Shown here: one piece after another, positions 7,919 through 15,826 of the stretch | How the letters are laid out: each line of letters begins with the position of its first letter | How positions within the stretch are numbered: the first letter of the stretch is position 1 | From: an uncultured Alistipes sp. | GTDB taxonomy: Bacteria > Bacteroidota > Bacteroidia > Bacteroidales > Rikenellaceae | Reading direction: 5' to 3' | Length of the DNA: 24,716 nt | Assembly (NCBI GenBank): GCA_958449275.1 | Contig: CAUDHE010000033.1 | Coordinates: 1 to 24,716, forward strand | The notes under the pieces: generated by a model | The model's input: the letters and a program-made list of their open reading frames with translations, nothing else | The model's database searches: none | Told to the model about the DNA's origin: nothing | Translations under genes and position numbers: made by a program

Positions 7919-7950
7919 GCAGTTCGCCGCCGCCCCACGCGGCGGACTGC
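7919..7950. repeat. Dispersed GC-rich hairpin repeat, copy 1
   Basis: GCAGTTCGCCGC (7919-7930) pairs with GCGGCGGACTGC (7939-7950), with one G-U pair, around the loop CGCCCCAC. Copy 2 at 23851-23886 has almost the same core and the same geometry. An inverted half-arm, CGGCGAACAGC, is at 7985-7995. The spacer 7888-8053 otherwise holds only GC-rich imperfect hairpins and no gene. Confidence 0.6.
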
Positions 7951-8053
7951 AACTCACTTTCGGTTCGCGCAATCCTGCCGCCGTCGGCGAACAGCAGGCA
8001 GCACGACCAAACGGATGCGCCCTATTTCGACAAACATTTTTCTTTTTTATGAA

Positions 8054-8083
8054 TTTGTATATCGTCAAAATTCACTATCTTTG
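8054..8083 (+). promoter_or_regulatory. Promoter of the acidic protein-rsmI-acyltransferase-GT2 operon
   Basis: TTTG (8054-8057), an 18-nt spacer and TATCTTTG (8076-8083) form a near-consensus Bacteroidota promoter. Transcription would begin near 8088-8090, so the leader before the ATG at 8107 is only about 20 nt. Confidence 0.55.
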
Positions 8084-8106
8084 AAAAATCTTTTACTTTG
8101 AAAGAT

Positions 8107-9261
8107 ATGGATATCGAATTTATAAAATCGGAATTTGAAAAGCTGTCGCTCATCATCCGCACATGGAACGAGAGCGAGAGCGTATCGGCCATCGAGCGCG
8201 ACATTGCGCTCGACAAGCTGAAAAGCATATACGACGCGTTGCGTTTCGGCGATGCGGCGCCTGACGTCGACGAGCAAACGGCTCCGCAGATCGCGGATGC
8301 CGCACCGACGATTATCGTTCCTGCGCAGAGCGAGACGGAGTCCGTGACTGCCGAGCACGACGAAACGCCGGAGACCGTTTCGAATGACGAGACCGAAACG
8401 GAAACCGAAGAACAAGAGGTCGAGGTGGAGTTCATCTTCGCCGAAGAAGAAGCGGAGGAGTACGAAACGGACGAGGCTCCCGCCGAAGAGCCCGAAATCA
8501 CGGAAAATGTTCCGGAGGAAAACAGCGCCGACGCCGACGAGGCTGACGAAACATCCGCAGCGGATTCGGTCGTTCCCGCCGCACCCGAGCAGGAGGAACC
8601 GCGACAAGACGACGCGCAGCCATCGCGCCGTCCGTCGAACAGTCTGTTCGGCGCCGACGAGATCGGCAGCCGCCCGCGCACCAAGCACCACCGCATGATG
8701 TCGATATACAACGATGCTCGTCCGCGAGAGGAGAAGGTGATCGACATATCGAAGATATTCGACGATGCCCCCCAACCTCCGCAACCCGTTCCGTCGCAGC
8801 AGCGTGAACACCGCCTCGAAAGTGCAGACGAGAGCATCGCAACCGCAGCCAAAGAGGTGACGGATCGCGCGGTCGCGCCCGCTCCCCGCCCCGTCGCATC
8901 ACCCGCGGCCGAATCGCGACAAGCCGACGAGGCGTCGCATCCCGTGACGCTCGGCGACGCCATAAACCGCAACGCGCAGACGCTCGCCGACACGCTGGCA
9001 AAACCGTCGGCGTTGGCCGAGGAGATAACCCACACGAAAATAGAGTCGCTGCGCGAAGCGATAGGCATCAACGACAAGTTCCTGATGATCCGCGATCTGT
9101 TCGACGGCGACGACGAAGCATACGACGAGGCGATCGACGCCCTCGACGGATTCGATTCGCTCGACGACTGCATGATCCACATAGTCGAAAACTACGAATG
9201 GAACCCCGATTCGGAGGGTGCCAAGTTCATCATGCAACTTCTGGAACGCAAATTGTCCTGA
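8107..9261 (+). CDS. Acidic hypothetical protein with disordered centre and conserved ends
   Basis: This 384-aa protein has no enzymatic signature that I recognise. Three regions are visible. A helical N-terminus (residues 1-48, IKSEFEKLSLIIRTWNESES onward) looks conserved. A long, strongly acidic Glu/Asp/Ala/Pro-rich centre (about 50-300) is surely disordered. A compact C-terminal domain (about 309-384) contains GINDKFLMIRDLF, an acidic turn, DSLDDCMIHIVENYEWNPD and a basic end. I recall similar C-terminal segments in uncharacterised Bacteroidales proteins. There is no signal peptide, so it is cytoplasmic. A TTG at 8098 is in frame, but the ATG at 8107 is preferred because the promoter places the transcript start only about ten bases before the TTG. 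It is the first gene of the operon; rsmI follows after 3 nt. Confidence 0.75.
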   Translation: MDIEFIKSEFEKLSLIIRTWNESESVSAIERDIALDKLKSIYDALRFGDAAPDVDEQTAPQIADAAPTIIVPAQSETESVTAEHDETPETVSNDETETETEEQEVEVEFIFAEEEAEEYETDEAPAEEPEITENVPEENSADADEADETSAADSVVPAAPEQEEPRQDDAQPSRRPSNSLFGADEIGSRPRTKHHRMMSIYNDARPREEKVIDISKIFDDAPQPPQPVPSQQREHRLESADESIATAAKEVTDRAVAPAPRPVASPAAESRQADEASHPVTLGDAINRNAQTLADTLAKPSALAEEITHTKIESLREAIGINDKFLMIRDLFDGDDEAYDEAIDALDGFDSLDDCMIHIVENYEWNPDSEGAKFIMQLLERKLS

Positions 9262-9264
9262 CAG

Positions 9265-9996
9265 ATGTCGAAACTCTATATCGTACCCACGCCGATAGGC
9301 AACCTCGACGACATAACCATTCGAGCCGTAAAAGTGCTCGGTGAGGTCGACTTCGTATTGGCCGAAGACACGCGAACCACGTCGTTTTTGCTCAAACATC
9401 TGGGAATCGAACAGAAGTTGTATTCGCACCACAAATTCAACGAGCACGCCACGGCGGCAGCGGTAACGGCAACCATAGGCGAAGGGCGTACGGCGGCTCT
9501 CGTATCGGACGCTGGAACACCCGGAATCTCGGACCCCGGATTTCTGCTTGTACGCGCATGCGTCGAGGCAGGCATCGAAGTCGAAACGCTGCCCGGCCCC
9601 ACCGCCCTCATTCCCGCGCTGGTGCAGAGCGGATTCCCGTGCGACCGCTTCTGTTTCGAAGGGTTCCTGCCCCAGAAAAAGGGCCGCAGCAAACGATTGA
9701 CGGAGTTACGCGACGAACCGCGCTCGATCATATTCTACGAATCGCCGTTCCGCGTGGTTAAATGCCTCGAACAGTTGGCCGAGGTTTTCGGTCCCGACAG
9801 ACACGTATCGGTGTCGCGCGAACTGACAAAGAAATTCGAGCAAACCGTGCGCGGCACGCTCGTCGAGGTCGCGGAGCATTTCCGCGAGCACGAACCCAAA
9901 GGCGAATTCGTCATTGTGGTCGAGGGATGCCCCAAACCCGAAAAGGAACCCCGCCGCAACCGTTACGCCCGCAACGAGGAGGAGAGCTACGAGTAA
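9265..9996 (+). CDS. rsmI: 16S rRNA (cytidine1402-2'-O)-methyltransferase
   Basis: RsmI methylates the ribose of C1402 in the decoding centre of 16S rRNA using S-adenosylmethionine. The 243-aa protein carries the family blocks in order: LYIVPTPIGNLDDITIRAV at residues 3-21, the AEDTRTTSFLLKHLGI block near 34, SDAGTPGISDPGF near 81, and LPGPTALIPALVQSGFP near 111. CFEGFLPQKKGR follows near 130. These place it in the tetrapyrrole-methylase superfamily. It is shorter at the C-terminus than E. coli RsmI and ends in a charged tail. It starts 3 nt after the acidic protein gene and stops 29 nt before the acyltransferase gene. Confidence 0.95.
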   Translation: MSKLYIVPTPIGNLDDITIRAVKVLGEVDFVLAEDTRTTSFLLKHLGIEQKLYSHHKFNEHATAAAVTATIGEGRTAALVSDAGTPGISDPGFLLVRACVEAGIEVETLPGPTALIPALVQSGFPCDRFCFEGFLPQKKGRSKRLTELRDEPRSIIFYESPFRVVKCLEQLAEVFGPDRHVSVSRELTKKFEQTVRGTLVEVAEHFREHEPKGEFVIVVEGCPKPEKEPRRNRYARNEEESYE

Positions 9997-10025
9997 AGCG
10001 GCTGTTGAAAAACGAACATTACGGC

Positions 10026-11075
10026 ATGAAGACGAACGAAACGGATAACGAACTGACAATCATACAAAAAATTGCTGTCGAGATATTGTGGACAATATGT
10101 CGGGGCTTCGCCATGCTGCCCTATTTCATGCGGCACTACGTCCTCGGCCCGATTTTCTACGTCACGCTGCGCTACGCCATACGCTATCGCCGCCGCGTGA
10201 TAATGACCAACCTGCGCAACTCGTTCCCCGACAAAACCGAAAAGGAGCTGAAACGCATCTGCGCCCTCAACTACCGCAATCTGTCGGAACAGATAATCAA
10301 TATCATAAGTCAGTCGGGCGTGAGCGACGAAAAGCTGTGCCGACGCATACGGTTCAACAACGCCGACGACATTCTGCGCGAAGTGGGCGACCGCAACGTG
10401 ATATTCATGACGGCCCATTTCGGATCGTGGGAGGCGGGCAGCACCATGAGCCTCGTATGCCGCGACCACACGTTCGTGGCCGTATATCACAAGATCGAAA
10501 ATCCCGTATTCGACGAGTTGATGAAACGCATCCGCCAGCACACCAACGTCAAGTTGATAACCATGAAACGGATGATACGCTACTTCATCGACCATCGCGA
10601 CACGCGCCCCGTAATCATGGGACTCATATCGGACCAGAACCCGACATACCGCCTCAATTTCCACTGGTACCGCTTTCTCAACCAATGGACCGTGTTCTAC
10701 AACGGCGCGGAGCTTCTGGCACGCAAATACGACCTGCCCGTCTACTACTTCTCGCCGCGACGTCTGAAAGCGGGCGTTTACGAGGGCGACCTGATAAAGA
10801 TATACGACGGCGTCGAGCAGGTGGAGGATCATGTGATTACCGAGCGTTACATACGTCTGCTCGAAAAAGATATCGTAGCCACGCCCGAGGTGTGGATGTG
10901 GTCGCACCGCCGCTGGAAATACACTCCGCCCGCGGGACTCGACCGAACCGACGCATCGAAAGACGATCTTGATAATCCGACCGAAACCATGCGATTTACG
11001 GGCGAACCGCAGAGCGAACCGAACCGTACGTCGGAGCTCCTCATAAACCCCGAGCCCACCGCCAAGAAAGCATGA
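10026..11075 (+). CDS. Lipid A biosynthesis acyltransferase (LpxL/HtrB family)
   Basis: This 349-aa protein belongs to the family that adds secondary acyl chains to lipid A precursors at the inner membrane. The catalytic HX4E motif is HFGSWE (His131, Glu136), preceded by the strand NVIFMTA. A hydrophobic N-terminal stretch (about residues 15-55) probably anchors it. Further family signs are MTNLRNSFPDK near residue 60, SDQNP near 205 and WMWSHRRWKY near 290. About 45 C-terminal residues are polar and look disordered. The open frame extends upstream into rsmI, but the ATG at 10026 gives the normal family N-terminus. The stop overlaps the next start (ATGA). The acyl-chain specificity cannot be told from sequence. 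Confidence 0.9.
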   Translation: MKTNETDNELTIIQKIAVEILWTICRGFAMLPYFMRHYVLGPIFYVTLRYAIRYRRRVIMTNLRNSFPDKTEKELKRICALNYRNLSEQIINIISQSGVSDEKLCRRIRFNNADDILREVGDRNVIFMTAHFGSWEAGSTMSLVCRDHTFVAVYHKIENPVFDELMKRIRQHTNVKLITMKRMIRYFIDHRDTRPVIMGLISDQNPTYRLNFHWYRFLNQWTVFYNGAELLARKYDLPVYYFSPRRLKAGVYEGDLIKIYDGVEQVEDHVITERYIRLLEKDIVATPEVWMWSHRRWKYTPPAGLDRTDASKDDLDNPTETMRFTGEPQSEPNRTSELLINPEPTAKKA

Positions 11076-12085
11076 TGCGTACGGCGGTAGTCATACTCAA
11101 CTGGAACGGCCGACATCACCTGGAACGTTTTCTCGGCAGCGTGGTGACACGCACGCCCCGCGACATACGCATCGTGGTAGTCGACAACGGCTCGACGGAC
11201 GATTCCGTCGCTTTTCTCGCCGACAACTACCCCACCGTCGAAACCATACTTCTCGACCGCAACTACGGATTCGCCGAGGGATACAACCGCGCGCTGGCAC
11301 AGATCGACGCCGACTGCTTCATCCTGCTCAATTCCGATGTGGAAGTCACCCGAGGATGGACCGAACCGCTGCTCGCCGTGCTGGAAAAAGATCCCGCGGT
11401 CGCGGCCGTCGCACCCAAACTGTTGTCATACGTCGAACGCGACAGTTTCGAATATGCGGGAGCCTGCGGCGGATTCATCGACATACTCGGCTATCCGTTC
11501 TGCCGCGGACGCATACTCTCGACGGTGGAAAAGGATTGCGGACAATACGACACTCCGCGCGAGGTATTCTGGGCGAGCGGCGCTGCGTTCTGCTGCCGTG
11601 CCGACAGGTTTCGCGAAGCGGGCGGTTTCGACTCCGACTTCTTCGCCCATATGGAGGAGATCGATCTTTGCTGGCGCATGCAACTCGCGGGTTACAAAAT
11701 AGTCGCAGAACCGCGCAGCGTCGTATATCATCTCGGCGGCGGCACCCTGCCGAACGAATCGCCGAACAAGCTCTATCTCAATTACCGCAACAATCTGGCG
11801 ATGCTGTTCAAATGCGCGCCGATGCCCCAGCGCCTGCTCGCAGCGGTCGTGAGACCCGCGACCGACATGATGTCGGCGATCATATATACGGTAAAGGGCG
11901 ACTTCGCCTTGGCCGCAGCCACATTGAAGGCCTACCGAGATTTTTTCGCCATGCACCGCGCCCTCGCCGCCAAACGCCGCGCGACACGCGACTGCAAAAA
12001 ATCCGAAGCTCGTCACATCTACCGCTCGTCCGTTATCCTGCGCTACATCGTCGGACGCCGCACTTTCGGCGATTTAAATCCGTAA
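11072..12085 (+). CDS. Family 2 glycosyltransferase
   Basis: This 337-aa GT-A fold enzyme opens with VVILNWNGRHHLERFLGSV and has the nucleotide-binding VVVDNGSTDDS near residue 36. The NSDVEV block (87-92) is the DXD-type metal site. The acceptor-side EEIDLCWRMQLAGYK near residue 196 carries the likely catalytic acid residues. These features match GT2 rhamnosyltransferase-like enzymes of O-antigen and core synthesis. Short amphipathic segments near residues 255-300 may hold it to the membrane. The start overlaps the acyltransferase stop by four bases, and a second ATG at 11075 is equally possible. Sugar donor and acceptor are unknown. Its stop is 5 nt from that of the convergent receptor gene, with no room for a terminator. 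Confidence 0.9.
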   Translation: MMRTAVVILNWNGRHHLERFLGSVVTRTPRDIRIVVVDNGSTDDSVAFLADNYPTVETILLDRNYGFAEGYNRALAQIDADCFILLNSDVEVTRGWTEPLLAVLEKDPAVAAVAPKLLSYVERDSFEYAGACGGFIDILGYPFCRGRILSTVEKDCGQYDTPREVFWASGAAFCCRADRFREAGGFDSDFFAHMEEIDLCWRMQLAGYKIVAEPRSVVYHLGGGTLPNESPNKLYLNYRNNLAMLFKCAPMPQRLLAAVVRPATDMMSAIIYTVKGDFALAAATLKAYRDFFAMHRALAAKRRATRDCKKSEARHIYRSSVILRYIVGRRTFGDLNP

Positions 12086-12090
12086 GATCT

Positions 12091-14088
12091 CTATCGCTTC
12101 GCGCCGAACGAGCGGGTGTATGCAACCGACGGCATTACGGGAATCAGCACGGTGGCACGATATGCCCCTTTGTGCGGATAGATGCTCACGGGATTCTTGT
12201 GCCACGTCATGTTGATGACCGAGAACTGCCACGTGCGCACGCCGTTGCGCTTCTGCCGCTGCATGCAGTAGCTTATGTCCGAACGGAAATAGTTGCGCAT
12301 GCGCATCGACGGGTAAGTCGTGATGCCGATGATCGGATCGCCCTCCGTGTCGGGATAGGCCTCGTTGGTCAGACGGTACGGCAATCCCGTGCGCCACGCC
12401 ACGTTGAGCGACAAAGTGTGCCGTCTGCCTGTCCGCTTCACCACGTCGTAGCTTGCGAAAGCGTTGAAATCGTGCGGAATGTCGTACTCGAACGGGTAGG
12501 TCATGCCGTCCGAATGGCGGCGCGAGTTCGTATAGGTATAGGAAGCCGTCAGTGACAATCGCTCGGTCTGCCATTGCAGCATGGTCTCGATGCCTGACGC
12601 GCGCCCCATGCCGTAGACGAATCCGCCGCGTCCGAGCAGAAAATCGTCGCTGTCGTAGATGAGCGGCAGGTTGCGCATCCGTTTGTAATAGGTCTCCGCC
12701 GAGAGCGTCAGATGCTCGTGCAGACGGATACGCCCGCCCAACGACACCTGCCATGCGTGTTGCAGTTTGCCGTCCCGAAACGGTGTCCAAAAGTCGATGG
12801 GCATCGAATAGTAGTAGCGGTTGAACTGCACCAATGCCTGCGAGTTCATCGTGGCCGAGAGCCACACGGCGTTGTCGCGTCCGAAATCGCGGGAGAGCTG
12901 CGCACGAGGCTCGACGGCGAAAGCGGTCTGCGTACCGTTGTCGTACATCGCACCCCGCACTCCGATGTCGGCACTCCATGCGTCCCGACGGAAACGGTTG
13001 TTCAGATACACGGCGGCCGACAACAACTCCCGCGAGGGATAACTGCGTTCGACCGTCGCGCCGTTCAGTACGGATTCGGTCCGCATGGGATAGAACTGCT
13101 GGAACGAAACGTCGGCTCCGTAATCGAGCGAGTACCCCTGCGTCACCTGCTGCTCGAAGGAGAGCCGCGCCCCCAGCTCGTGAGTTGCGAAAGAGGTCTT
13201 GCCCCGCGAGTCGGTATCGGTATCGCGGTACTCGGCCTGCTGCCTATTCTGCAAATAGGTGTAATAGACCGCTGCCGTCGAACGCAGCCGATCGCTCCAG
13301 CGCGATGCGAGCCGCAGCGAAGCCGTCGTATTGCCCCAGCCGAAGCGGTTGGAGGCATCTTTCTCCTGATTGCTCATGTGGTCGTCGCCCGAATAGAGAC
13401 CCAGCGACAGCGTGTGGTTGCGGTGCACGTCGTAGGAGAGCTTGCCCGTCACGTCGTAGAAACCGTATCGGATGTCGTTCTTCAAGGCTGCCAGCACGGC
13501 TTCGGGAAAGAAGTAGCGTGCCGAGAGCAGGTAGGAACCTTTGCCGCGCACGATCGGTCCGTCCGCCGTGCCCGCCAGCGAGAGGGTTCCCACCGTGAGC
13601 GACTGCCGATGGCGTTCGCGGTCGCCCTCGCGCGTGCGGATCTGCGTCAGGGCCGAGAGACGCGAACCGTAGGCGGGCGGTATGTAGCCTTTCGACACCT
13701 CGGCCGACTGCACCGTCTCGCCGCTGAAGATCGACAGGATGCCGAACGCATGCGACTGGTTGTAAATAGGCACGTCGTCGTAGAGAATCTGCGTCTGATC
13801 GTTGCTGCCGCCGCGCACCACGAGGCCAGACATGCCGTCCTTGCCCGCCGAAACGCCCGGAAGCAGTTGCAGGAACTTGAAGATATCCTTCTCGCCCGCG
13901 AACAGAGGCGCGAACTTGAGTTGCTCCACATCCACGGCGATATTGCCCGTGCGGCGATAGACCATAAGCGGTTTGCGTGCCGTGACGACAATGGTGTCGA
14001 TGGCCGCGGTGCGGGAAATACTGTCGCTCTGCTGCGCCGAGACGGTCAGCGGGAGCAACGACAAAACGGATAAAAGAGTTTTTTTCAT
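12091..14088 (-). CDS. TonB-dependent outer-membrane receptor, short form
   Basis: This 665-aa outer-membrane transporter imports an unknown ligand using TonB energy. A signal peptide (about residues 1-18, ending VSA) is followed almost at once by DTIVVTARKP, a likely TonB-box region. The plug domain comes next (about 40-160), with the landmarks LQLLPGVSAGKDGMSGLVVR, GGSNDQTQILYDDVPIYN and VSKGYIPPAYGSRLSA. The rest alternates strands of a beta barrel. The N-terminal carboxypeptidase-like domain common in Bacteroidota receptors is missing. The start at 14088 gives a clean signal peptide and overlaps the DUF4249 stop by four bases (ATGA). The partner lipoprotein suggests a surface uptake complex. 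Confidence 0.92.
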   Translation of the reverse strand: MKKTLLSVLSLLPLTVSAQQSDSISRTAAIDTIVVTARKPLMVYRRTGNIAVDVEQLKFAPLFAGEKDIFKFLQLLPGVSAGKDGMSGLVVRGGSNDQTQILYDDVPIYNQSHAFGILSIFSGETVQSAEVSKGYIPPAYGSRLSALTQIRTREGDRERHRQSLTVGTLSLAGTADGPIVRGKGSYLLSARYFFPEAVLAALKNDIRYGFYDVTGKLSYDVHRNHTLSLGLYSGDDHMSNQEKDASNRFGWGNTTASLRLASRWSDRLRSTAAVYYTYLQNRQQAEYRDTDTDSRGKTSFATHELGARLSFEQQVTQGYSLDYGADVSFQQFYPMRTESVLNGATVERSYPSRELLSAAVYLNNRFRRDAWSADIGVRGAMYDNGTQTAFAVEPRAQLSRDFGRDNAVWLSATMNSQALVQFNRYYYSMPIDFWTPFRDGKLQHAWQVSLGGRIRLHEHLTLSAETYYKRMRNLPLIYDSDDFLLGRGGFVYGMGRASGIETMLQWQTERLSLTASYTYTNSRRHSDGMTYPFEYDIPHDFNAFASYDVVKRTGRRHTLSLNVAWRTGLPYRLTNEAYPDTEGDPIIGITTYPSMRMRNYFRSDISYCMQRQKRNGVRTWQFSVINMTWHKNPVSIYPHKGAYRATVLIPVMPSVAYTRSFGAKR

Positions 14089-15023
14089 AGCTCCGGCGTT
14101 CGATAGTAGTTGTAACCTGCGAAAATACCCAGTCCGTTGTCGATGTTGGAATAGACCGAGATCTGCTCGATGAACGGGTTGTCCTCCGCTTCGGTCTCCG
14201 AATTCTTTTCCTGCTTGTAACGCGACCGCATGTAGCGGTCGTAAGCATCGGAGGCCGTAATGATACGGAACATGTGGCGGCATTGCGTCGAATAGAGGTT
14301 AGCGCCGAACACCGAGAAGCACAGCGGCAGCACCGCTTCGCGGTTCTCGTAGGGGATGCGCAGGAACCGTTCGAAATCGACCGTGGAGCCTTTGTCCTCG
14401 GCTTCGTAGGTGTCGTTGGCTCCATTGACCTGATCGACAAAAGGCGAAGTGGTGTAATACTCCGAAATATCGGCAACTTCGTATTTGTATTCGGGATAAT
14501 CGTCCCACCCCTCGCGCTCGGTCGTCGACGTGCCTCTGATCCAGACCGATTTGGCATCGGAAGGCACATCCAGCGCCGAGAGTTCGAAATGGCTGTAATA
14601 CCCCTTCTCCTTCGTCTTGACCAAACGTGCGGTCGGGACTTCGGGAATGGTCGTCGCGGCCGAGAGGCTGCCGTATCCTGCCACGTCGATCTCCAACCGA
14701 TAACTGCGACCTGCTGTGGCGCGGAATGTCGTTCGGGTCTCGCCGTCGGGAGAAGCGGCACGGCGCAACACCTCCGCGCCGTCTTCGAGCAGGCGGATGT
14801 CGGCATTATCGACGGGACGAAACTTCATATCCGCGCCCGAGTAGGTGTCGCTCCAAAAGAGACGCACGGTAAAGTCCTCCTGCGGCGTAAGCAGGGCATT
14901 GACCGCCACGCGGGGCGTCGCATCGCGAAGCCCGAGGTCGTAATCAACGTCGCAAGCGCAGAACGCCAAAACCCCGACGAATAAGAGCCGCGGCGATACG
15001 AAACGATTGAGTTGCTGTTTCAT
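14085..15023 (-). CDS. DUF4249 surface lipoprotein paired with a TonB receptor
   Basis: This 312-aa protein has an N-terminal hydrophobic segment ending in a lipobox-like FCAC, with Cys24 as the likely lipidated residue. Asp-rich residues follow (DVDYD) and resemble a Bacteroidota lipoprotein export signal, so surface exposure is likely. The body has the DUF4249 pattern: an early VAVNALLTPQEDFTVRLFWS strand pair, an Ig-like middle (ADIRLLEDGAEV, then SYRLEIDVAGYG), and a C-terminal half ending in NGLGIFAGYNYYRT. DUF4249 genes are commonly next to TonB-dependent receptor genes in Bacteroidota. Here it lies directly upstream and overlaps the receptor gene. Its likely role is ligand capture or lid function, by analogy with other lipoprotein-receptor pairs. 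Confidence 0.85.
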   Translation of the reverse strand: MKQQLNRFVSPRLLFVGVLAFCACDVDYDLGLRDATPRVAVNALLTPQEDFTVRLFWSDTYSGADMKFRPVDNADIRLLEDGAEVLRRAASPDGETRTTFRATAGRSYRLEIDVAGYGSLSAATTIPEVPTARLVKTKEKGYYSHFELSALDVPSDAKSVWIRGTSTTEREGWDDYPEYKYEVADISEYYTTSPFVDQVNGANDTYEAEDKGSTVDFERFLRIPYENREAVLPLCFSVFGANLYSTQCRHMFRIITASDAYDRYMRSRYKQEKNSETEAEDNPFIEQISVYSNIDNGLGIFAGYNYYRTPEL

Positions 15024-15039
15024 GTTTTAAGAACCGTAT

Positions 15040-15420
15040 TTATCCCCGTTTCACGAACCAAAGACTCAACGCAAACGAATTGTCCGCATTGTTCAAATCC
15101 ATTATCAGATACGATTTGCCGTCCGTCCATATTTTTCCCGTCAGCACCACCTCGGAATTTGAAGGCTCGGTCAGCACCAGTTCGGGACGATCGTAACGAT
15201 AATCGAAAATCGTCGTTGAAAACATTCCTTGCGAAGGCTCCGTTTTGATGAGAGTACACTTATCCGATTCGAAGACAAGCGAAAAATACTCGCCGTCGAC
15301 ATTGCCGCTTTCCCATCGGGTACCTGCGACGGATTGGGGAATCGTATAGGCAGTATCCTTTTCGCATCCCGCAAAAAGCATCATGCCCGCGACTGCGAGG
15401 GCAATTCTAATGTAATACAT
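15040..15420 (-). CDS. Small hypothetical surface lipoprotein
   Basis: This 126-aa protein opens with a short basic start and hydrophobic stretch ending in the lipobox LFAGC (Cys19). The residues after the Cys, EKDT, resemble the Bacteroidota surface-export signal. The mature part is about 105 residues with alternating strands: GTRWESGNVDGEYFSLVFES, CTLIKTEPSQ, RPELVLTEPSN and GKIWTDGKSYLIMDL. It looks like a small beta-barrel or lipocalin-type fold, but I do not recognise the family. It is the first gene of the unit and ends 16 nt before the DUF4249 gene, so it is probably an accessory part of the same uptake system. No consensus promoter was found upstream. Confidence 0.72.
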   Translation of the reverse strand: MYYIRIALAVAGMMLFAGCEKDTAYTIPQSVAGTRWESGNVDGEYFSLVFESDKCTLIKTEPSQGMFSTTIFDYRYDRPELVLTEPSNSEVVLTGKIWTDGKSYLIMDLNNADNSFALSLWFVKRG

Positions 15421-15480
15421 TGTTTAAAGATTCCGTTAAAGTAAAAAATAATCTTCTGTCCGCATATATAACGCAATGCG

Positions 15481-15511
15481 ACGGCATTTATTATCGACAA
15501 CGGCATTTATT
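15481..15511. repeat. Short direct repeat upstream of the lipoprotein operon
   Basis: ACGGCATTTATT occurs at 15481-15492 and again at 15500-15511, a 19-bp period. It lies 60-90 nt upstream of the start at 15420 and could be a tandem regulator site. Nothing else is recognised in 15421-15551. Confidence 0.35.
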
Positions 15512-15551
15512 CGCATCCCGACCGCAAGACAATACCCGTAAGACACAAAAC

Positions 15552-15585
15552 AAAACCGCGCCCGACTTTCGTCAGACGCGGTTTT
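15552..15585 (-). terminator. Intrinsic terminator after tRNA-Leu
   Basis: AAAACCGCG and CGCGGTTTT (15552-15560 and 15577-15585) form a perfect 9-bp stem. On the minus strand the right arm continues into TTTTGTTTTG. It begins directly after the tRNA 3' end. Confidence 0.7.
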
Positions 15586-15588
15586 CAG

Positions 15589-15674
15589 TGCCCAGAACAA
15601 GACTCGAACTTGCACGAACCTAATTGTTCACTACCCCCTCAAAGTAGCGTGTCTACCAATTTCACCACCTGGGC
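15589..15674 (-). tRNA. tRNA-Leu (anticodon GAG)
   Basis: The minus strand folds into a complete 86-nt class II tRNA. The acceptor 5' strand GCCCAGG pairs with TCTGGGC (one G-U) and the discriminator is A. The D-loop contains AATTGGTAGAC. The anticodon stem CTACT/GGTAG encloses the loop TTGAGGG, giving anticodon GAG for CUC and CUU codons. A long variable arm (TAGTGAACAATTAGGTTCGT region) is as expected for leucine, and the T arm contains GTTCGAGTC. The 3' CCA is not encoded. The gene has its own promoter and terminator. Confidence 0.95.
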
Positions 15675-15724
15675 CTTTTCATTCCGAGCGATCGGCCGAA
15701 CTGCTTTTCCCTCGAAAAGGTGTG

Positions 15725-15755
15725 CAAATATAGTCATTATTTCGTAAACTGCAAA
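15725..15755 (-). promoter_or_regulatory. Promoter of tRNA-Leu
   Basis: On the minus strand TTTG (15755-15752), exactly 19 nt, then TATATTTG (15732-15725) matches the Bacteroidota consensus at both boxes. The tRNA 5' end is about 50 nt downstream. Nothing else is recognised between this site and the transporter stop at 15827. Confidence 0.68.
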
Positions 15756-15826
15756 ATTTTTCGGCAATAATACGTCGGAATATATCATTATTTACCGTAT
15801 CAGTCAGCAAAAACACCCGAATATCG

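Noticed and set aside
8098..8106. TTG start for the acidic protein
   Set aside because: It would be only about ten bases from the predicted transcript start. The ATG at 8107 is the more ordinary choice.
12712..14073. Long plus-strand open frame opposite the TonB receptor gene
   Set aside because: It is a His/Arg/Val-rich mirror of the receptor coding strand in GC-rich DNA. The receptor frame has all family motifs.
15421..15551. Possible promoter TATATATG for the lipoprotein operon
   Set aside because: The -7 match has one mismatch and no TTTG at a valid distance, so I did not call it.
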